From: Haemophilus massiliensis
Lineage (GTDB): Bacteria > Pseudomonadota > Gammaproteobacteria > Enterobacterales > Pasteurellaceae
Length of the DNA stretch: 64,000 nt
Direction: 5' to 3'
Assembly (NCBI GenBank): GCA_000752995.2
Contig: LM994636.1
Location: forward strand, 1 to 64,000
A model generated the notes under the pieces. It ran no database searches, was not told the origin of the DNA, and saw only the letters and a list, made by a program, of their open reading frames with translations. The position numbers and the translations under genes are program-made. Below are positions 1 to 9,432 of the stretch, in pieces (position 1 is the stretch's first letter; every line of letters begins with the position of its first letter).

Positions 1-117
1 TTCCGGCGGCGATAGTGCAGTGGGTCCACCTAATCCCATGCCGAACTTAGAAGTGAAACGCTGTAACGCCGATGGTAGTGTGGGGGTTCCCCATGTGAGA
101 GTAGGACACCGCCGGGT
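1..117 (+). rRNA. rrf: 5S ribosomal RNA, copy 1
   Basis: The 5S rRNA is recognised by the conserved stretch around positions 42-60 (CCGAACTTAGAAGTGAAACG) and the GATGGTAGTGTGGGG block. Its closing helix I pairs CGGCGG near the start with CCGCCG near 109-115. The window probably begins at or within a base of the 5' end, so this is the distal end of a ribosomal RNA operon whose 16S and 23S genes lie to the left. A second 5S gene follows after about 50 bases. Confidence 0.95.
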
Positions 118-170
118 TTTTTAATTATTTTATTAGTCTGTTTTACCAAGCAGATTAACAAAATAAATTT

Positions 171-286
171 TTTGGCAGCGATAGTGCAGTGGATCCACCT
201 AATCCCATGCCGAACTTAGAAGTGAAACGCTGTAACGCCGATGGTAGTGTGGGGCTTCCCCATGTGAGAGTAGGGCACTGCCAAAT
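171..286 (+). rRNA. rrf: 5S ribosomal RNA, copy 2
   Basis: This is a second 5S gene in tandem, almost identical to copy 1. Helix I differs in a paired way: TGGCAG near the start pairs with CTGCCA near 279-284, where copy 1 has CGGCGG with CCGCCG. A few single-base differences occur elsewhere, for example GGATCC in place of GGGTCC. The two copies are separated by an AT-rich spacer, and both are probably cut from the same rRNA precursor. Confidence 0.95.
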
Positions 287-298
287 ATCATTTTTAGC

Positions 299-375
299 GG
301 AGTGGTAGTTCAGCTGGTTAGAATACCTGCCTGTCACGCAGGGGGTCGCGGGTTCGAGTCCCGTCCATTCCGCCA
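299..375 (+). tRNA. tRNA-Asp (GTC)
   Basis: A 77-base cloverleaf with acceptor arms GGAGTGG and CCATTCC followed by GCCA, a D-arm beginning TAGTTCAGC, anticodon GTC in the CCTGTCACG loop, and the T-loop GGTTCGAGTCC. The CCA end is encoded. It lies 13 bases after the second 5S gene, which is the usual place for a tRNA distal to rrn and transcribed with it. Confidence 0.97.
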
Positions 376-410
376 ATTTATTCCATTCTACTGTTGTATG
401 TAGATTCTCT

Positions 411-486
411 AGGGGCGTAGTTCAATTGGTAGAGCACCGGTCTCCAAAACCGGGTGTTGGGAGTTCGAGCCTCTCCGCCCCTGCCA
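411..486 (+). tRNA. tRNA-Trp (CCA)
   Basis: A 76-base cloverleaf with acceptor arms AGGGGCG and CGCCCCT, then GCCA. The anticodon CCA sits in the loop TCTCCAAA and the T-loop reads AGTTCGAGCC. It follows tRNA-Asp by 35 bases. The rrn, tRNA-Asp, tRNA-Trp order is the same distal arrangement known from some enterobacterial rrn operons. Confidence 0.97.
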
Positions 487-575
487 TTTAATCCTCATCT
501 GAATATTTTTATTGATTTATTTCTAATATAAAAATACGTTTTACCCGTATCAAGCATAACGTTTATTCATTTTGG

Positions 576-608
576 AAACGCACCGGTTGTTTGTCGTTCG
601 GTGTGTTT
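576..608. terminator. Hairpin at the end of the rrn-tRNA unit
   Basis: AAACGCACCG (576-585) pairs with CGGTGTGTTT (599-608), leaving a 13-base loop. It sits between tRNA-Trp and the convergent ubiI gene and could end transcription from either side. No long T-run follows on either strand, so a terminator role is only suggested. Confidence 0.35.
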
Positions 609-627
609 GATTACACGAGGATACGAG

Positions 628-1797
628 TTAGATTCCTAATCCTTGTTTAATTAGCTGTTCTTTGATGAATTTAAGGCGGTTAGTTGTGGTTAATCCGAGG
701 CCGCGAATAAGTTTTTTCAGCGGATTGTCGCCGGAAAATAAGTCTTTTAGCCCTTGCATGGCGAGCAGCATTTTTACCGCTTCGGTTTTTCGCCAGCGTT
801 CATAATGACGCAAATGGCGATATTCGCCGATATTTACGCCAAACTCCAAGTTTTTATTAATTTCTTGTGCAAGGGCAAGGGCATCCTGAAAACCGAGATT
901 GACCCCCAGTCCGGCAAGCGGATGAATGGTGTGTGCGGCATCACCGATTAGCGCGATCCGGTTTTTTGCGAAATCGCGCGCATAACGGGCGGTTAACGGG
1001 AGCGCTTGACGCTTTGACTGAACGCGGCACAGCCCGAGCTGGTTGTCAAAAGCGACAGTTAGGCGTTTATTAAATTCGTCTTCATGGCAATTTACCAGTT
1101 CTTGTGCCTGTTGCGGCGGCAACGACCATACAATTGAACAAAGATTATGCTGATGCAGTGGTAGGAATGCCAGAATGCTGTCGGTGGCAAAAATCTGTCG
1201 TGCACAGTGATTATGCGGCTCGGCAGTTTCAACGTTACATACCAGCGCATAATGTCCGTAATCACGGAAAATCAGCGGAATATCCGCTTGTTGCCTGAGC
1301 CAAGAATTCGCACCGTCCGCGCCTACCACTAGTTTTGTCGATAATATTTGCCCGTTATTCAACGTCAGTATCGCGCTGCTTTCGGCGATTCCTAGGGTTT
1401 GCGGAAGTGCGGTGATAATTTCAGCATTTTCTTGCTTGTGTACTTTCTGCCACAACACCTGTCGAATCAGATGGTTTTCAACGATATGACCGAGATGCGG
1501 AATGTCTAATCCTTGCGTATCAAAACAGATATTAGCGAAACTGTCTTTTTCACGCACCTCCATGCGTTCATAACTTGTAATGCGTAATTGCCGTAATTGT
1601 TGCCATACATCCAGTTCGTGCAGTAGTGTTTGGCTCGCCAAATTTAATGCGCTGACCCGATGCGTCATCTGTTCAACCGGTATTTGAGGCGGATAGCCTT
1701 CAACTACCGCGATCTGGATTGCACTTTTTTTCAGGCTTGCCGCCAGTGCCAGACCGACCATGCCGCCGCCGATAATGGCGAGATCAAAATTTTTCAT
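628..1797 (-). CDS. ubiI: FAD-dependent ubiquinone hydroxylase, UbiI (VisC) type
   Basis: A 389-residue flavoprotein monooxygenase of the UbiH/UbiF/UbiI/VisC family, which hydroxylates the aromatic ring of ubiquinone precursors using FAD, NADPH and O2. The N-terminal Rossmann motif IGGGMVGL is at residues 9-16. The middle DG motif reads VGADGANSW, and the FAD ribityl-binding GD motif is LIGDAAHTIHPLAG near residue 285. The GDAAH form and gene order (pepP, ubiH, then this gene) point to UbiI/VisC rather than UbiH. It lies 18 bases downstream of ubiH, so the two are surely co-transcribed. The exact ring position it acts on is inferred from family, not seen. Confidence 0.9.
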   Translation of the reverse strand: MKNFDLAIIGGGMVGLALAASLKKSAIQIAVVEGYPPQIPVEQMTHRVSALNLASQTLLHELDVWQQLRQLRITSYERMEVREKDSFANICFDTQGLDIPHLGHIVENHLIRQVLWQKVHKQENAEIITALPQTLGIAESSAILTLNNGQILSTKLVVGADGANSWLRQQADIPLIFRDYGHYALVCNVETAEPHNHCARQIFATDSILAFLPLHQHNLCSIVWSLPPQQAQELVNCHEDEFNKRLTVAFDNQLGLCRVQSKRQALPLTARYARDFAKNRIALIGDAAHTIHPLAGLGVNLGFQDALALAQEINKNLEFGVNIGEYRHLRHYERWRKTEAVKMLLAMQGLKDLFSGDNPLKKLIRGLGLTTTNRLKFIKEQLIKQGLGI

Positions 1798-1815
1798 TAT
1801 TTGTCACCTTTATGG

Positions 1816-3009
1816 TTAAACCCATCCCAACGCCGGTTTAGCGAAATGCCGTCTTAATACGGCGGACTGCGATAACGCCATTAGTCCCAAATTTCGACCG
1901 ATTTGAAACGGTAATAAATCATTTGCAAACACCGATAATAAACCATCAGTCAGCCACATAATACGCTGTTGATCCGCGTCGCGGCTTTGCTGATAATGTT
2001 GTAAGCTGTGATATTCGCCAATGTCCTGTCCGTGCAAAAATTGTTGTGCAAGCGTTTCTGCCAGACACATGACATCGCGAATTCCCAGATTGAACCCTTG
2101 TCCGGCGATAGGGTGTAGTGTTTGCGCGGCATTACCGATTAATGCGATGCGGGATTGAATATGCCGACTTGCCCGATAGAGGTTGAGCGGATAAGCCAAG
2201 CGCTGTCCGCATCGCTGTAATTTGCCCAGTCGCCAGCCGAACCGTTTTTGCAATGCGGTCAGGAAATCCTGCTCGTTGAGAGTTAATAACGGCTGTGGGT
2301 TTTTCACGCACCAGACCAGCGACATGAGATTGTCCCGCGTTGGTAATAACGCAATCGGTCCTTCGGCGGTAAAGCGTTCAAACGCCCGCTGATTATGCGC
2401 TTGCTGCACCTGAATATTGCTGATGATCGCCGTTTGTGCGTAGGCATGAATCAGTTCAATGGAAATTCCCGCCGCACTTGCCGCGCTTGATTGCGTGCCG
2501 TCAGCGCCGACCAGTAACGGTGCGGTTAAAGTGCGGTCATTTTTGAGTGAAATTTCGACCGCACTTTGTGAACGCGCGATATGCTTGATTTCTACCGGCG
2601 CAAGATAGGTTATATTTGAATATTGCGCCATGGCATTGAGCAGCACCTCGCCGGCCCGACTGAGTTCGACCACCGCACCAAGTTGTGATACGCCGAATTC
2701 ATCGGCATTAAATTCGACAATGCCGCTGTGTCCTTTATCAGAGACATGGATTTGCTCGATCGGTGTTGCAAACGGCTGAAGTTGCTGCCAGAGATTTTGC
2801 TCGTCGGGCAGCGAGATCGCCTCAAAATGATGGCAGCTGCCGTGCGATAACGCGATGCTGCGCGCATCAAAACCGCCGTGTCGATGTTGATGTGGAGGTT
2901 GTTTTTCCAGCACTGCGATCTTGATTCGACCTTGAGTCCGGGCACTTAATGCCAGCGCAAGGGTCGAGCCGGTCATTGCGCCGCCCATAATAATAAGATC
3001 GTAATGCAT
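1816..3009 (-). CDS. ubiH: 2-octaprenyl-6-methoxyphenol hydroxylase UbiH
   Basis: A 397-residue FAD monooxygenase in aerobic ubiquinone synthesis. The Rossmann motif MGGAMTGSTLAL is at residues 9-20, the DG motif is VGADGTQSS, and the ribityl site reads LIGNAAQTLHPIAGQGFNLG. The GNAAQ variant, in place of GDAAH, is typical of UbiH and separates it from its downstream paralogue. Two uptake signals in opposite orientation (2529 and 2558) lie inside the coding sequence, so they are tolerated in the protein. The gene precedes ubiI in the same transcription unit. Confidence 0.9.
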   Translation of the reverse strand: MHYDLIIMGGAMTGSTLALALSARTQGRIKIAVLEKQPPHQHRHGGFDARSIALSHGSCHHFEAISLPDEQNLWQQLQPFATPIEQIHVSDKGHSGIVEFNADEFGVSQLGAVVELSRAGEVLLNAMAQYSNITYLAPVEIKHIARSQSAVEISLKNDRTLTAPLLVGADGTQSSAASAAGISIELIHAYAQTAIISNIQVQQAHNQRAFERFTAEGPIALLPTRDNLMSLVWCVKNPQPLLTLNEQDFLTALQKRFGWRLGKLQRCGQRLAYPLNLYRASRHIQSRIALIGNAAQTLHPIAGQGFNLGIRDVMCLAETLAQQFLHGQDIGEYHSLQHYQQSRDADQQRIMWLTDGLLSVFANDLLPFQIGRNLGLMALSQSAVLRRHFAKPALGWV

Positions 3010-3066
3010 TGAACTATCCCTAAGTGTTTGTAAACGCGATTGGCCCCGGTTAACTATAAACCATGT

Positions 3067-3690
3067 TTAAGCCGAGACGACTTTAATGCCTAGCCCAACC
3101 AAAACTGCGCCGAGAACGCGGTCGATCCAATGTCCGGCTTTCTGAAAACGGTGATTGACAGATGGAATTGACAGTAAAAACGCGACCGTAGCAAACCAAG
3201 CGAACAGCAGGAACATCATCCAAGCACCGTAAATACTCAGCTGCCATAAGGGCATTGTGGGCGACAGCACCACGGTGAAAACGGAAACCAAATATACCGG
3301 TGCTTTCGGATTCAGTACATTGCATAAAAACCCTTTCCATAAGGTTTTTGCACTGCTTTGAGTGGCGAGGTGTAGTTTTTGAATTTCGATTACCTCATTA
3401 TTAGCCTTGGCGCGCAACCCTTGAATGCCGAGATAAATTAAATATGCACCGCCAACGATTTTAATAACGGTCAATAACCAAGCGGCAGACGCAATAATTG
3501 CCGCCAGACCGAGAATGGAATACAAAATATGCACACTGAACCCTAAACTGACGCCGAGCGCACAGAGCATGCCGGCTTTACGTCCGCGGCTGAGCGTTTG
3601 TTGTGACACAAAAATAAAGTCCGGACCGGGAGAAATGGCGGCCAAGATATGAATACCGGTGATAATAAAAAAGCCGTGCCAAAAATCCAT
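3067..3690 (-). CDS. LysE/RhtB-family amino-acid exporter
   Basis: A 207-residue inner-membrane protein of the LysE/RhtB family, which exports amino acids or their analogues by proton exchange. It shows the family signature SPGPDFIFV at residues 20-28, followed by about six hydrophobic segments and the LIYLGIQGLR pattern in the middle. It is most like the threonine/homoserine type, but the substrate cannot be told from sequence. It sits between pepP and ubiH on the same strand with gaps of about 52 and 57 bases, so it may be carried in that operon although it has no link to ubiquinone. Confidence 0.85.
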   Translation of the reverse strand: MDFWHGFFIITGIHILAAISPGPDFIFVSQQTLSRGRKAGMLCALGVSLGFSVHILYSILGLAAIIASAAWLLTVIKIVGGAYLIYLGIQGLRAKANNEVIEIQKLHLATQSSAKTLWKGFLCNVLNPKAPVYLVSVFTVVLSPTMPLWQLSIYGAWMMFLLFAWFATVAFLLSIPSVNHRFQKAGHWIDRVLGAVLVGLGIKVVSA

Positions 3691-3742
3691 AATATATTGC
3701 CCTTATTTTAATTTAACATAGACGGAATGATTTTCGCCCACT

Positions 3743-5083
3743 TTAGATTGAACCTGCCATTAGGCGTTCAATGTCATCAATTTCCTTCGGCGCTGCGCCG
3801 GTAAGGATTTTATTACCATATTCGGTGATCAGTATATTATCTTCAATCCGCACACCGATGCCGCGATATTGTGCCGGTATATCGGTATCGTCAGGAATGT
3901 ATAGTCCCGGTTCGACAGTCAATACCATACCGATTTGCAACGGGCGGTCACGCCGCGTGGCGTCAGCGTGGATATTACCTTGAACATCATGGTAGCTGCC
4001 CACATCATGTACATCCAAACCGAGCCAATGACCTAAACCGTGCATATAAAAACGGCGGTAAGCCTGATTTTCAATCAGCTGGTTTTCATCGCCGTGTAAA
4101 ATGCCCAACTCAATCAAACCACGCACTTTAATTCTGATCACTTCATCGTTAGCTTGCTGAATGGTATTGCCCGCCACCAGTAATTCAATGGCGCGTTTTT
4201 GGGCATTCAGTACCAGTTGATAAATCGCTCGCTGCGGAGGACTGAAGATACCGTTTACCGGAAACGTGCGAGTAATATCACCGGCGTACATGGCAAATTC
4301 GCAGCCGGCATCAATCAGTACCAGATCGCCGTCTTTTAGCGGCTGATCATTTTCCGTGTAATGCAGAATACAGGCATTCGAACCGCTCGCGACAATGCTG
4401 TTGTAAGCCGGATAACGGGCACCGAAACGGGCAAATTCGTGCAGGATTTCGCTTTCGATCTCATATTCCGGACGATTCGGGCGGGTTTGTCGCATGGCGC
4501 GGATGTGAGCAAGGGCGGAAATTTGCCCCGCCTGTTGCATTAATGCTGCTTCGCTGCGGGATTTAAACAGGCGCAGTTCGTCCAGTATCGGCGACCAGCA
4601 TAAAACTTGCGAAAAACGCACCGCACTTTGCGCCAGTATTGGTGCCAGCAGTTGATCACCCCAAGGTTGCAGCTCTGCTTGGTGATAAAGTGCGGTGAGA
4701 TTTTGGGTTAATTCGGTAAACTGTGCTGCAAATTCGTCGATTGTGTAGGCGGCGTCAAGGCCAAGTGTGGACGGCGCTTTTTCGACACCCAGACGGCGAC
4801 CGTGCCAGATTTCCTGTAAGGGATCAGCCGAGCGCAGGAAAAGTATGCTGCGTGTTTGATGATTACTTTTCAGCAACAACAAAATGGCGTCGGGTTCGTT
4901 AAAACCGGTCAGATACCAGAAATAGCTGTCCTGCCGGAAAGGATAGCAGCAGTCTTTGTTGCGCACCTGCTCTTTGGCAGAGAAAATCACCGCGGCCGCG
5001 TTATTTTCCAGTTGAGCGAAACATTTTTCGCGCCGTTGCTGAAACTCCGTGATTGGGATGTGTGCTGCATATGCGAGATCCAT
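3743..5083 (-). CDS. pepP: Xaa-Pro aminopeptidase (aminopeptidase P)
   Basis: A 446-residue cytosolic M24B peptidase that removes an N-terminal residue preceding proline. The creatinase-like N-terminal half is followed by the pita-bread catalytic domain. All five metal ligands are visible: the two Asp in LIDAGCEFAMYAGDITR, the His in MHGLGHWLGLDVHD, the Glu in VLTVEPGLYI, and the Glu in GVRIEDN. It holds two Mn or similar ions in known homologues. It follows ygfB by 16 bases, the same order as in other gammaproteobacteria. Confidence 0.95.
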   Translation of the reverse strand: MDLAYAAHIPITEFQQRREKCFAQLENNAAAVIFSAKEQVRNKDCCYPFRQDSYFWYLTGFNEPDAILLLLKSNHQTRSILFLRSADPLQEIWHGRRLGVEKAPSTLGLDAAYTIDEFAAQFTELTQNLTALYHQAELQPWGDQLLAPILAQSAVRFSQVLCWSPILDELRLFKSRSEAALMQQAGQISALAHIRAMRQTRPNRPEYEIESEILHEFARFGARYPAYNSIVASGSNACILHYTENDQPLKDGDLVLIDAGCEFAMYAGDITRTFPVNGIFSPPQRAIYQLVLNAQKRAIELLVAGNTIQQANDEVIRIKVRGLIELGILHGDENQLIENQAYRRFYMHGLGHWLGLDVHDVGSYHDVQGNIHADATRRDRPLQIGMVLTVEPGLYIPDDTDIPAQYRGIGVRIEDNILITEYGNKILTGAAPKEIDDIERLMAGSI

Positions 5084-5099
5084 AGCCGTACTCCGAAAC

Positions 5100-5657
5100 T
5101 TAATGCAGCAGCGGCTTAGCGGCGCTTTGCGGCGGACAAAAATGGGTGTAAAGCAGCGCTGCGACCGTTCTTACATATTCAATAATTTCTTCCAGCGCTT
5201 CTGCTAGTTCTTCCGGGTTATCATTTTCGTCATATCCCAGCTGAGCGATGTCCTGTAAATCGTCCAGCGCTTCGCCGATTTCGCCTTTTTCTTTATCCAG
5301 ATGAGGCTGATTAAGTCCCAAGCCGAGTAAAAAGTTGTTGCTCCATTCCGATAGAGCGTCGGCGCGCAAAAATACGTCGTCATCTTCTGGCAACCACAGC
5401 TCGAAATTAAAGCCGTCAATGTCCGCCAGCATTTGCCCGATATACCGATACAGTTTGTCGATCTCCGGCAGCAGTGCACTCGGGTAGGCGTGATTATCGT
5501 TGGTAAATTGATACAGCAGCGGCTGCCAGCGTTGATCATTAACGCCGCCGCAGATGAGTCCGCTTAAAAAACCGTGCAGTTCCGCACAAGAAAGGTCAAT
5601 GCCCGAGTGGGTTAATTTTTGTTGTAATTCTGTATAAGAAAGAAGCTGTTCTGTCAT
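5100..5657 (-). CDS. ygfB: YgfB/UPF0149 family protein
   Basis: A 185-residue acidic, mostly helical protein of the UPF0149 (YgfB/YecA) family. The family core [15 protein letters not shown] lies near residues 22-36, and the C-terminal half is rich in Asp and Glu. The start at 5657 (MTEQLLSY) is chosen over one 54 bases upstream, because AGGA lies eight bases before it and homologues begin here. It heads the ygfB-pepP unit and is divergent from zapA. No biochemical role can be read from the sequence. Confidence 0.9.
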   Translation of the reverse strand: MTEQLLSYTELQQKLTHSGIDLSCAELHGFLSGLICGGVNDQRWQPLLYQFTNDNHAYPSALLPEIDKLYRYIGQMLADIDGFNFELWLPEDDDVFLRADALSEWSNNFLLGLGLNQPHLDKEKGEIGEALDDLQDIAQLGYDENDNPEELAEALEEIIEYVRTVAALLYTHFCPPQSAAKPLLH

Positions 5658-5733
5658 GTTATTTTTCCTATGTAACGATATCAATAGTTTAACATCGTTC
5701 CGGTTATGCAACCACCAATCAGTTTGATTTTTT

Positions 5734-5762
5734 ATGACGAAAAATGTTTGCTATGGCATAAT
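5734..5762 (+). promoter_or_regulatory. Likely sigma-70 promoter of zapA
   Basis: ATGACG (5734-5739) and CATAAT (5757-5762) are separated by 17 bases, placed about 36 bases before the zapA start. It is a plausible promoter read only by pattern. Confidence 0.45.
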
Positions 5763-5797
5763 AGCCGGCGGAGAAAACAGAGCGAATAGGGGAGCTT

Positions 5798-6100
5798 ATG
5801 TCGTCTAAAAGTATAGAATTGCCCGTATTGGGGCAGGTGTTGCGCCTCAATTGTCCGGAAGAACAGCACGAAGCGTTGCGGCAGGCCGCCAGAGCATTGG
5901 ATCAACGGGTATCGGAAATGAAAGAGCGTACCGGCATTTTGCAAGTAGAAAAAGTGTTATCGATTGTCGCGCTGAACCTGAGTTACGAATTAATTCAGGA
6001 GCAGCAGAAGGCGCAATTAATCGAAAATGTTGTCGCTACACGGATTCAGCAGTTGGACAATTCGCTGGAAAATATTTTGGCGCAGAAAGCGAACTTTTGA
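5798..6100 (+). CDS. zapA: Cell division protein ZapA
   Basis: A 100-residue protein of the ZapA family, which bundles FtsZ protofilaments at the division ring. It has the short N-terminal beta region (SIELPVLGQVLRLNCPEEQ), then a long helix with coiled-coil character from about residue 60 (YELIQEQQKAQLIENV) that mediates dimerisation. GGGGAG lies eight bases before the start. The zapA, 6S RNA, 5-formyl-THF cyclo-ligase order is conserved in gammaproteobacteria and supports the call. Confidence 0.93.
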   Translation: MSSKSIELPVLGQVLRLNCPEEQHEALRQAARALDQRVSEMKERTGILQVEKVLSIVALNLSYELIQEQQKAQLIENVVATRIQQLDNSLENILAQKANF

Positions 6101-6141
6101 ATAAATAATGATGATTTAACATCAGAATTTCAAAATTAGTC

Positions 6142-6170
6142 TGGTCAATCAGCGCAAATTAAGTTAGTAT
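6142..6170 (+). promoter_or_regulatory. Likely promoter of 6S RNA
   Basis: TGGTCA (6142-6147) and TAGTAT (6165-6170) have 17-base spacing and end about seven bases before the expected 5' end of 6S RNA. Confidence 0.45.
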
Positions 6171-6176
6171 TATTTC

Positions 6177-6376
6177 AAAGTTTACCTGAGGTGTTCGCCA
6201 GTGGATTACGTCCCTGAGCCGATACTTTAAACTTTATGAATCGGTTTCCTATTGTTGGTGTGCATGCTTAACTTGACCTTCGGTCCTGATGTAAGAAGCC
6301 TGAAAACGATTACAATCGATTCCCTTGAACCGTAGGGTTCAAGGACCGACCATTCACAGCGGCATCTCGGGTCCCT
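6177..6376 (+). ncRNA. ssrS: 6S RNA
   Basis: A roughly 200-base RNA that binds sigma-70 RNA polymerase by mimicking an open promoter and tunes transcription in stationary phase. It is recognised by the closing stem ACCTGAGGTG with CATCTCGGGT. The conserved GTCCCTGAGCCGATA near 6210-6225 and the CCTTGAACC...GGTTCAAGG hairpin near 6325-6345 add support. It lies between zapA and the fau gene, its universal place in this group. The ends are estimated to within a few bases. Confidence 0.93.
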
Positions 6377-6398
6377 TCTGTTCTATCCCCGGATAATC

Positions 6399-6977
6399 AT
6401 GTATTCATTTCAGTCTATTTTGCAGCAGCGCCGTCAAATTCGCGAACAAATGCGTGAAACGCGTAATAAATTGACCGCACTTGAGCAGGCACAAGCTGAA
6501 CAACGCGTTACCGAGCAGGCATTAGCCTTAATCAAACAACGACAGGCGCGCCATGTGGCGCTATATCTATCATTTGACGGCGAGATTTCAACCGCGTTAC
6601 TGATTCGGCAATTATGGATGCAACATATTCAAGTTTATTTGCCGGTGCTGCATCCGTTTTGCCGCGGGCATTTGCTGTTTTTGCGTTATTGGCAAGAAAG
6701 TGCAATGACACGTAATAAATTCGGTATTATTGAGCCGCACTTAAATGTACTGGATGTGTTGCCGAGCAATCAATTGGACATTATTTTCACTCCGCTGGTC
6801 GCTTTTGATAAGGCCGGCAATCGGCTGGGTATGGGCGGCGGATTTTATGATCGCACGTTGCAGCATTGGCGGCAAAAACACTTTATTCCCGTTGGGCTGG
6901 CACATCGCTGTCAACAGGTTGAAGCGCTGCCGACGGAAAGCTGGGATATTCCGCTGGCACAGATTTTAACCGGTTGA
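6399..6977 (+). CDS. fau: 5-formyltetrahydrofolate cyclo-ligase
   Basis: A 192-residue enzyme (YgfA family) that turns 5-formyl-THF into 5,10-methenyl-THF with ATP. The family signature near the C-terminus is present: FTPLVAFDKAGNRLGMGGG followed by FYDRTL. The N-terminal basic helix QQRRQIREQMRETRN fits the ATP-site region of the family. It starts 22 bases after the predicted end of 6S RNA, so read-through from ssrS could supply its message, as described in E. coli. Confidence 0.93.
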   Translation: MYSFQSILQQRRQIREQMRETRNKLTALEQAQAEQRVTEQALALIKQRQARHVALYLSFDGEISTALLIRQLWMQHIQVYLPVLHPFCRGHLLFLRYWQESAMTRNKFGIIEPHLNVLDVLPSNQLDIIFTPLVAFDKAGNRLGMGGGFYDRTLQHWRQKHFIPVGLAHRCQQVEALPTESWDIPLAQILTG

Positions 6978-7097
6978 ATAGCGTTACTTTTCATAACATA
7001 TGACGGAAAGTTATTGGTAAAAAATATTTTTTCTTTTACAATTTCCCGCATCTTTTTACGGGAGCATTCCCTTTTTATGTGTTTTTAAGGAAAAATT

Positions 7098-7877
7098 ATG
7101 TTGAAAAAGTTAGCTGTTTTAGTCCTCTCGGCTTTCGCCGTTTCTACTGTTGCTCAGGCTGCCGGCGACAGCTTATTGGCACGTATTAATCAAAAAGGAA
7201 CTATAACCGTCGGCACCGAAGGTACTTACGCGCCTTTCACGTATCATGACGCCAGCGGTAAATTAACCGGCTATGATGTGGAAGTTACCCGCGCGATCGC
7301 AGACAAACTAGGTGTGCACGTAGAATTTAAGGAAACCCAATGGGATGCCATGTTGGCAGGCTTAAAAGGCGATCGTTTTGATTTGGTTGCCAATCAGGTA
7401 GGATTGACTACGCCAGAACGCCAGGCGACTTTTGATAAATCCGAACCTTACAGTTGGTCGGGCGCAATGTTGCTTGCGCGCAGCGATGAAAGCCGTTTGC
7501 ATCAAGTTGAGGATGTAAAAAATCTGAGAGCAGCACAGACGCTTAGCTCCAATTATGGCGAACTGGCGGTGAAATACGGTGCGAAAATCGTGCCGATTGA
7601 CGGTATGGCACAAGGATTGCTGCTGATTCAGCAAAACCGTGCCGATGTCACTTTCAACGATTCGCTTGCGTTATTGGATTACTTGAAGAAGAATCCGAAT
7701 TCAGGTTTGAAACCGTTCTGGGAATCCGAAGATAAAGTCGGCGCAGGCTTAATTGCGAATAAGGGCAATCAGGAAGCGCTGGAAAAAATCAATGCGGCAA
7801 TTGAACAGCTGCGTCAGGACGGCACTTTAAAACGACTGGGCGAACAATTCTTCGGTAGGGATATCAGTGTTAAATAG
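7098..7877 (+). CDS. Periplasmic amino-acid binding protein, probably cystine
   Basis: A 259-residue solute-binding protein of ABC family 3. A signal peptide is clear: MLKKLAVLVLSAFAVSTVAQA with a likely cut after AQA. The mature part shows the family pattern GTITVGTEGTYAPFTYHD, then GYDVEVTRAIADKLG and FKETQWDAMLAGLKGDRFD. It resembles TcyA/TcyJ (FliY) cystine binders and the Haemophilus homologue of unclear name. Substrate is inferred. AAGG lies before the start, and the permease gene overlaps its end by 11 bases. Confidence 0.88.
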   Translation: MLKKLAVLVLSAFAVSTVAQAAGDSLLARINQKGTITVGTEGTYAPFTYHDASGKLTGYDVEVTRAIADKLGVHVEFKETQWDAMLAGLKGDRFDLVANQVGLTTPERQATFDKSEPYSWSGAMLLARSDESRLHQVEDVKNLRAAQTLSSNYGELAVKYGAKIVPIDGMAQGLLLIQQNRADVTFNDSLALLDYLKKNPNSGLKPFWESEDKVGAGLIANKGNQEALEKINAAIEQLRQDGTLKRLGEQFFGRDISVK

Positions 7878-8583
7878 CGTATTGACTGCATTGCCGTTTA
7901 TGACCGAAGCCCGTGCGGATTTGGTGATAAACGGCTTTTTTCCTATGTTGAGTGCGGCGGTGTTGGTATCGATACCGCTTGCCGTGGTGTCTTTTTGCGT
8001 TGGCATGATAATTGCCGTTGTCGTCGCGCTGCTGCGGGTAATGCCGGCAAACGGTATTTTTCACCGGATTTTACTCGCTATTGCCAAAATTTATATTTCT
8101 ATTATCCGCGGCACACCAATGCTGGTGCAGATTTCCGTGGTTTTTTATGGATTGCCAGCAATCGGCGTGTTTATTGATCCGATTCCTGCCGCGATTATTG
8201 GCTTTTCCCTGAATGTGGGGGCGTACGGCTCGGAAACCGTACGGGCGGCGATTCAATCTGTGCCGAAAGGGCAGTGGGAAGCCGGTTTTACTATCGGCAT
8301 GAATTATCTGCAAACCTTTCGCCGCATTATTGCACCGCAGGCGTTTCGGGTAGCGGTTCCGCCGCTCAGCAACAGTTTTATCGGCTTATTTAAAGATACT
8401 TCGCTGGCCTCTGTCGTCACCGTGACGGAAATGTTTCGCGTAGCGCAGCAAATTGCCAATTCCTCTTACGATTTTCTGCCGGTGTATATTGAAGCCGGGC
8501 TGATTTATTGGTGTTTTTGCTTTGTATTGTTTGTGATTCAGGCACGGGTGGAAAAACGCCTGAACCGTTACGTGGCGCGTTGA
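7867..8583 (+). CDS. Amino-acid ABC transporter permease (cystine type)
   Basis: A 238-residue inner-membrane permease of the HisM/GlnP type with about five membrane segments. The coupling motif for the ATPase is seen at [24 protein letters not shown] around residues 138-161. I place the start at a GTG (7867) that overlaps the preceding gene, with AGGG six bases before it; an ATG at 7900 would give 227 residues. It forms one unit with the binding protein and ATPase. Confidence 0.87.
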   Translation: MLNSVLTALPFMTEARADLVINGFFPMLSAAVLVSIPLAVVSFCVGMIIAVVVALLRVMPANGIFHRILLAIAKIYISIIRGTPMLVQISVVFYGLPAIGVFIDPIPAAIIGFSLNVGAYGSETVRAAIQSVPKGQWEAGFTIGMNYLQTFRRIIAPQAFRVAVPPLSNSFIGLFKDTSLASVVTVTEMFRVAQQIANSSYDFLPVYIEAGLIYWCFCFVLFVIQARVEKRLNRYVAR

Positions 8584-8596
8584 GAGGAAGGCTATA

Positions 8597-9349
<753 letters not shown>

Positions 9350-9384
9350 AAAAGTGCGGTGGAAATCGTTGCTCCTTAAATTAA

Positions 9385-9417
9385 CCGTCTAACTTTTGGA
9401 CGGCAGATTATTTTTTA
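9385..9417 (+). terminator. Possible terminator after the ABC importer
   Basis: CCGTC (9385-9389) and GACGG (9399-9403) form a short stem, followed by CAGATTATTTTTTAT. It lies between two convergent operons. The stem is short, so the call is modest. Confidence 0.45.
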
Positions 9418-9432
9418 TCGTACTTTTATTGA

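Noticed and set aside
155..376. A 73-codon reading frame over the second 5S gene and tRNA-Asp
   Set aside because: It lies antisense or overlapping to clear RNA genes and has no protein-like features.
7036..7070. A terminator after fau (CCCG...CGGG)
   Set aside because: The stem is only four to five bases and no clear T-run follows.
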